This document shows positions 58,301 through 64,000 of a stretch of 64,000 nt of DNA, in pieces. Every line of letters starts with the position of its first letter. The first letter of the stretch is position 1. The stretch comes from Melanocharis versteri. Lineage: Eukaryota; Chordata; Aves; Passeriformes; Melanocharitidae. Both the position numbers and the translations under genes were made by a program. Location: assembly GCA_013397845.1 (NCBI GenBank), contig VZTG01001872.1, forward strand, positions 1,054,235-1,118,234. The letters are read 5' to 3'. Below the pieces are notes generated by a model. The model was given only the letters and a program-made list of their open reading frames with translations, was not told where the DNA came from and made no database searches.

Positions 58301-59649
58301 TTCAAAAGCAGAAATTTGACAAAACCATATTCTGAAGGGGCTACCCACAGGAGAAGCACAGTCAGGTTAGAAGATAACAAGTATTGGCAAAATAAGGGCT
58401 AGTCTGTGCTCCTTCTCAGTTTCAGAATTATTGCTTATATTCCTACTTTCTTAACAAATTATTCCATTGACACTACAAAGCAGAGGGCTGAGAGTGAAGG
58501 ATAATACACAAGAGAGCCCCTAGGCTGTTACTTTGGATTATAAGTATCTAATTTCAGTCATTTAAAGCAAATTCAGTTTTGTCAAAGACTCCAGTCCAAC
58601 CTATAAAACTCAGGTCCGGTGAGCATGACAGCATGCCTTGGAGGAACAGGGCTACAAGAGGGAAAACAAACAGCTCCATTCAACTCCTTAAAATGCCTTA
58701 TTTCATCTCACCATGGAGTTAGTACCAAACCTCTTTGATTATGTGTACTGTAAAGAGCGTGAGTAGTCCCAGTTACAAGTTGTTTCTTACACATCCCATC
58801 ATTTTTGTGTGGGTCTTTACACCCCCAGTAGAGAAACTTCCATGACTGAGCCCAACAGAGCAGGGAAGGATGACAAAGAGAGGGAAGATAAGTACTAAGA
58901 AAGCTATTTTTGGAAAGGATGTCTTGTGTGTTATTGGAACTCTGTGCCATTTGTACCTGCACGTAACTGCCATGCATCCACCGTGCCTACGAGGCAATAG
59001 AACAAAACAAGTCCAGCTCTCCTCTGCACTGGGGGTAATTGGAGGTTACCCCTTTATTTCAGGGGACAGCTTCTAATTTCCTGCTGAATTTGTCTCTGAA
59101 CAGCAATAAACAGCCATCCATAGGCCCTGGATGGCAATCAACATACAAATTTCCCAATTTTTAGCTGCAGAAATTGCAGTCTTGATTGAATCCCCTTTTA
59201 TTTAAGGACTGTAGGCCTTGGAGAGCTTTAATAAATCAGAGATTTCTGTACCCTGAATTGCACAGTTCATCCTCCCATACACTTGTGAGGTCAACCTGTT
59301 TTAGAAAGGAAATCTTTCACCAAGTTCCTCTTTGCTCTGGACTAAAAAGAATTCTTCAAGGCACAATTTGAAGCGTGCTGTTACAACCTGGGTGTGCACA
59401 TGGAAAAACCTAAGGCTGCACATTCAGGCATCTCAAACTGGGGCTTGAGCTAAGTCAAGGGCTTCTCCACCTAGAGAATACGATGAGGTCAGAGTCTTTC
59501 CCTGATAAGCTCAGCTCACCTGCTCTGTATTTCAGCATTCCCAGTTTTTCAGGGGAGAAAACTATTTCTTAATGACACTGAATAACGTTTGCTTCATGCC
59601 AGCGTGAAACTCAGTTCATAAAGATTGTTCAAAGAAGTAAAAAACAAGG
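55346..59649. other. Long non-coding stretch
   Basis: No gene is supported. A T-rich tract with ATT units lies at 55482-55527. A moderately GC-rich segment at 56280-56720 carries overlapping frames of 80-101 residues on both strands, with no domain. Other frames are ordinary chance frames. Confidence 0.5.
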
Positions 59650-59715
59650 GACTGTATTATTGTTGTTGTTATTATTATTATTTATTACAGTTGTTGTTGT
59701 CATTATTGTTGAAGG
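59650..59715. repeat. (TTG/TTA)n trinucleotide tract
   Basis: Repeated TTG and TTA units (ATTATTGTTGTTGTTATTATT and similar) are interrupted by CAG and CAT. Confidence 0.85.
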
Positions 59716-59887
59716 GCTTTTCTAATTATAGCAACTAAATAGTAGTTACTGGTCCTCTTCAGTCAAGGTGAGCAGATGCATCGCTTGGCTGATGGTGAGG
59801 CCCAAGAACCTTGCTCTGCTCTAATAGCAGAAGGTGTCCATGACTACATGTCTCCTTGCTTGGATGCAAAGAAAGACCTGCTCAAAA

Positions 59888-60019
59888 ACAAAATTAAATT
59901 TAAATAAATAAATAAATAAAATGAAATAAAATGAAATAAAATGAAATAAATTAAAATTAAATGAAATAAAATAAAATAAAGTAAAGTAAAGTAAAATAAA
60001 ATAAAATAAAATAAAATAA
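59888..60019 (+). repeat. Degenerate (AAAAT)n / (AAATG) tract
   Basis: The tract contains AAATAAATAAAT, AAATGAAATA and AAAGT/AAAAT units. It is more degenerate than the tract at 14 kb, so it is older or has drifted. Confidence 0.9.
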
Positions 60020-61458
60020 CAGTTATTTCTCACTCTCAGTTTCTCCACTGCAAGAGTTCCCCACCCCACACGCTGGGAGAAACAGAGGTGCCTCTCCCAA
60101 GGGAAGCGCTGACCTGTCCCAGCACCCAAATCCATGCTTCCCAGTTACAGCCCAGTGCCCAAGAGCTGCAATTCCCTGTTTTATTCTGTACCAGTTTTCC
60201 CCAAAGGAGACCAGCCCAGGCTGTAGCCCTCCATCTCTGGCAGAGGAGGTGACTCCCCAGCGTGAGAACATTTAGCCAAAGAAAGAACCACCCCTCCAGC
60301 GCTCACGTTACATAAACAAGATAAGACGTCCTTCCAGCCCGGGCACTGGGGCTTGTGGCTGGGGCAGGAGGAAGGAAGCTGGGAGGGGAGCCACAGCACT
60401 CCTGTCCCTGCCGGGCTTGGGAATGGAGAGGTTAAAAGGGCTCCTTCTTCCTCCCCAGGACAAAGATCTCCACCTCAGCTGTTCCCACCGCATCCAGCGA
60501 CTCGTTCAGACAATGGTGCGAAGACCACGTCACAGGGCCTCAAGCTGCCATCTCCTTGGGTCTCAAGGGATTTGCCGCTGCTCCGTAATGCGTCCTCGCT
60601 GTCTGCTGTTTCCTGGTGTCAACAACCTGCTCCCTGCTGAGCACCCTCCGTCTCAGCAGCCTCAGTGCTTGACGGCTCCTGTTGCTGCCGAAACCAGCCA
60701 CATGGCTCTGCCTGGCAGAGAAATTTGGTGAAGCACTGTAGCTCTGTCCCTGGGCAGTATATCCAATATATCCAGCAGGAGATACACGGCAATAACAGGA
60801 AAAGGGCATTCTCCTATCGTTAGCCCGAAGCGCACATTTTGGTCACTCCAAGTCCACCATCCCAAAGCTGAGCTGAAGACCATCACCAGCGGCTGCCCGA
60901 GCTGAGCAGCTGAGGAGATCCTTTGTGTCCTGCAGGATGATGCCCTCCATTCACTGAGCATGGTGGCCTCAAAGGACGGGGAAATCTGCTCTCAAACCAT
61001 GGCTGTCAGGTTCAACAGAGATGCAAAGATGCTAAATTAAGCAGACCCCTTGCCTCTCAGTTTGGACTTGTACCTTACTCTGATACAGTGTGGACACTGA
61101 TTCAAGGGACTAGCTGGTCAGATTTTGGCAAAAATCCCACTACATCCTATTGAAATGCAAGTCCTGGCTCCCATTCTGTAGCCAGACAACTCCTCAAACC
61201 CAGCAGAAAGCTAAATCTGGGTCCAAATCTGGACTCGGCCTCTTTAACATCTCTCTAATTACTGCCAAGTAATTACTGTGCAAGTAACAAACCACTAACA
61301 AGTTCCAATAAAGAAAACGTTTTGTAAGAAGGGAAGGAGGTAGTGGGAGGACTAATTTGCCAGGTAGGAGGTTTTAATGCCATCAGGGAAGATGTTGCCA
61401 GTCCCTTCGTTAACAAGGCCCGCTGTTAATTCTGCTCTGGGCAAAGGGATTTTAAGAT
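60020..61458. other. Non-coding, relatively GC-rich stretch
   Basis: No gene is supported. From 60300 to 60960 the GC content is higher, and overlapping frames of 60-104 residues occur on both strands without recognisable domains. CpG density does not reach that of the island at 19.3 kb. Confidence 0.45.
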
Positions 61459-61512
61459 AAGGGAAAGAGAGAAAGAAAGAAAGGGTGGGGGGAGGGGGAA
61501 ATAAAAGAAAAG
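61459..61512 (+). repeat. Purine-rich tract
   Basis: GGGAAAGAGAGAAAGAAAGA-type sequence is followed by GGGTGGGGGGAGGGGG. It is purine apart from two T bases and could in principle form triplex or quadruplex DNA. Confidence 0.85.
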
Positions 61513-64000
61513 AGCAATCCAGCCAGAAAGGAAAATTTAGGTGATAGTTTCAGTTTCTGCTGCAGTCTGGGTTGGGTGGGGCTTACTCCCATGCCAGGAT
61601 GCAGGGCTGCATGGGAGCTCTGCCGGGCCATCACCAAAAAACCCTCTGTGGGTAGCAGCTGAGAAGAGAGGGGGAAATCCCACTCACAGGGACTGAGAGA
61701 GCAACATTTTAGGGAAAAACCAGGCCTGCTTTTTCACCACCATCCTGATGCTCATAGCAGTCAGTGGTATCAATGCAAACCACGGGCAGCAACTCACTTC
61801 AACAAGTCAGGGATAAGAAAAATGACTACAAAGCACCTCCCTTTAAGGGGAAAACTGAGGCACCCTAAGCCAGTTGGCCATCCTGTCAGGCAGTACCACC
61901 CACCCCTGACCCTGCATTACCCAAGGTGTCCTTGGAAGCTGAAATCCCATTGATTTGCTGTTCAACTTGTGCTCGGACACATTAGGTACCCTGCTAGAAT
62001 AAGGTGGCTACATCGGGCTGCATGATGATTAGCACATCAAAAGGCATTTGAAAGGGAAGTATGCTGTTAATTTACTCTGGTAAAGACAGTGACAAAGTGT
62101 AGGGTTTTTATCCTTTATCTCTATCCAGGACACCAGTAGGGGGGAAAGGAGCCTTTTTGAACACAGGAGGTTTTGCAGGGGATTTCCCAGGCTTGGGAAA
62201 AAAATCTTTGGCTGAAGTTTATGCTTCTGGTGTTGCATGAGTTATCAGGACCTGAACAGGAGCTGACTTAATCCACCATTGTTAGATGCTGGTCAATGCC
62301 AGGGATCGTTGCACCTGCCTGCACACGCTGCCCTTGTGCTGTCATCAGCAAATAGCTGAGCACTTCAGTAGCAAACCGATTTTATAGCTCTGAAAGACTC
62401 TATGTCTTCTATGGGTACTTCACTCACATTGGGCCTTACAACTGCTTTCCTCCCCGAAAAGTAAGCTCCTGAGGCTGCAATCCCCATCTGAGCCTTGTTC
62501 TCCTCCACACCCTTCCTGTACATTTGCCCAAGCACTCACTTTGATGTCTGCACAACATGGACGTTGTTCAGGAAAAGTTATTAGGTGAGTCACTGGGCTG
62601 GGATCCACTGGCAGCTCATCCTCCTCCAGGTAGGCTGAAGAGCGAGCAGGACAAAAACTGCTCTTGAGGCTAAAGTAGATTATCCCCTGAAGAGCAAACC
62701 CCTTTATTGCTCCAGAGTCTTCAGCATCTTCAGCTGGGTTTGCCAGAAACGCCGAGCTGAGACTGAGCTGCTTGGCCTCTGCACTAGAGAGCGAGTCTAG
62801 GAATTAATTTAAAGGGTTAAGCTGTTTATAAACCTCTGCAGTATGGCAGATATCAAAGAGCGGCACTGTTGCTTAAAAATTTACTTTTCCAAGCTAGACG
62901 CTATAATTGGGGAGTGGGAGTGACAACCTAAACCTTGTCTTGAACTGCCAGCTGGTGAATTCCCCACAGGAGGTATCTAGCCTTCCTTCTTGGAGAAGAA
63001 AACATCCCCCACATACTCAAACAGTCAGAACAACAGCAGAACCAGACCTGAATCTGGACTGAAAGGAGCAGATTAATTTCCACCTCTCAAGTGGATGCTA
63101 GAGTTAACAAAGCAGTTTAAACTTCAGTTCCTGCTAATTTTAATTGTTCTTTCTGCACAAATGCATTTATTTTCTCTAGCCACCCGTTCTGCAAGCCAAT
63201 GTTCAGGCAACTAGTCTGTTCAGACATGAGGTTTAACAACTCTACCTTCACACCTTAAGAATTACTGTTATCGAAAAAGCACAGTCGCTGACAGAAGTTA
63301 CAGCTCACACAGCACCTCAACATCTATTAGTGTTGCTAAAGCTGGATCCATTCCTACCTTTGCAAGTGTTAAAGGCACTGGGTTTACTTCTGTGAAGTTG
63401 ATCTGAGATAGTACGAAAAATGTATTTAAATTTATAGTCGCTTGTGTTGAATGTCATGCACGGATGTGCAGGACCTACATCTTGGCAGTCTGGTTCTACC
63501 CTTGCAAACAGGCTGCTGGGCAAAAAAAATTTGCTCCGGTGATTATGCATTACCCAGAAATTAAAATAGATTGAGTAGACTACAATAAATACATGCCAGA
63601 AAAAATACAAAGAATGTATGGGAATGCCTCTACTTTATCTTAACATTTCTCAGCAAAATAACTTCCTTATGCTGTAATCAAAAATGGAAAGCCAGCACCT
63701 AACTAAATTAAGTGCCACAAACATTAATAATGGTTACAATTACCATTCAATTTATTTTTATATTGGATGATCTTCAAAGTTGTAGATTGAGTATTGCTGA
63801 AACGTTCTAGGGATTTGTTTCTCAAATCAGAATACTTCAGAGATGAAAACATTAACTTGAATTTTAACATGTAAAAATCCTTAGTGAAAGGAAATAGATA
63901 TATTTTTTACAAAGAAAAAAAAAGGGAAAGAAAAACTTTAAAAGTTCCCCTGATAGTTACAGATGGTTTAATCTTTGGAACCTATTATGTGTTCATTTTC
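61513..64000. other. Non-coding stretch to the window end
   Basis: No gene or transposon is recognised. AT-rich unique segments at about 62800-62920 and 63640-63900 have homeodomain and octamer-like words and might be regulatory. Evidence is weak. Confidence 0.45.

Noticed and set aside
1..64000. CRISPR arrays, prophage, operons or other microbial systems
   Set aside because: The window has animal-type composition, CR1/SINE elements, microsatellites and no long coding frames; no spaced direct-repeat array was seen.
1..64000. LTR or endogenous retrovirus insertions
   Set aside because: I saw no paired terminal repeats, primer-binding site or retroviral protein relics.

Overview
The window looks like intergenic or long-intron DNA from a bird, most likely a passerine. 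I find no protein-coding gene, rRNA, functional tRNA, CRISPR array or bacterial-type feature that the sequence supports. The bird assignment rests on three transposon relics. A 5'-truncated CR1 LINE lies at 48714-49225 on the minus strand and still encodes the CR1 ORF2 C-terminus across a frameshift. An older CR1 reverse-transcriptase fragment lies at 43714-44030 on the plus strand. A tRNA-Ile-headed, CR1-tailed SINE lies at 44036-44180 on the minus strand and resembles the songbird TguSINE1 family. The SINE tail and the CR1 3' end are almost identical over about 35 bases, so the pair looks like a parasite and its driver.

Region 1 (about 0.7-20.3 kb) consists of AT-rich, CpG-poor blocks dense in homeodomain, TALE, GATA, SOX/TCF, forkhead and NFI-like sites. 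They are separated by poly-T and purine spacers. Their texture is that of conserved non-coding elements in the regulatory desert or giant intron of a developmental gene. This is inference from composition, because no alignment could be run. Two of these blocks (711-935 and 1903-2175) are clearly diverged copies of one another. A small CpG-dense island sits at about 19.3-19.5 kb, just before a further enhancer-like block at 19.8-20.2 kb.

Region 2 (about 20.3-43 kb) is more ordinary unique sequence with scattered enhancer-like blocks (24.1-24.6, 28.5-29.2, 33.0-33.2, 38.1-38.2 and 41.7-42.1 kb), a 27-base N gap and several very old palindromic repeats. Region 3 (about 43-64 kb) holds the CR1/SINE cluster, more enhancer-like blocks (44.8, 50.2, 51.1 and 53.4 kb), an AT-rich microsatellite at 55.1-55.3 kb and a degenerate (AAAAT)n tract near 60 kb.

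There is one evident assembly error. At 14127-14610 a 220-base unique segment occurs twice without a difference, joined by a single N inside an (AAAAT)n repeat. I found no novel coding system. The observations most worth following up are the duplicated non-coding element, the orphan CpG island, the clustered palindromic transcription-factor sites, and a perfect cAMP-response element at the centre of an old palindromic repeat.
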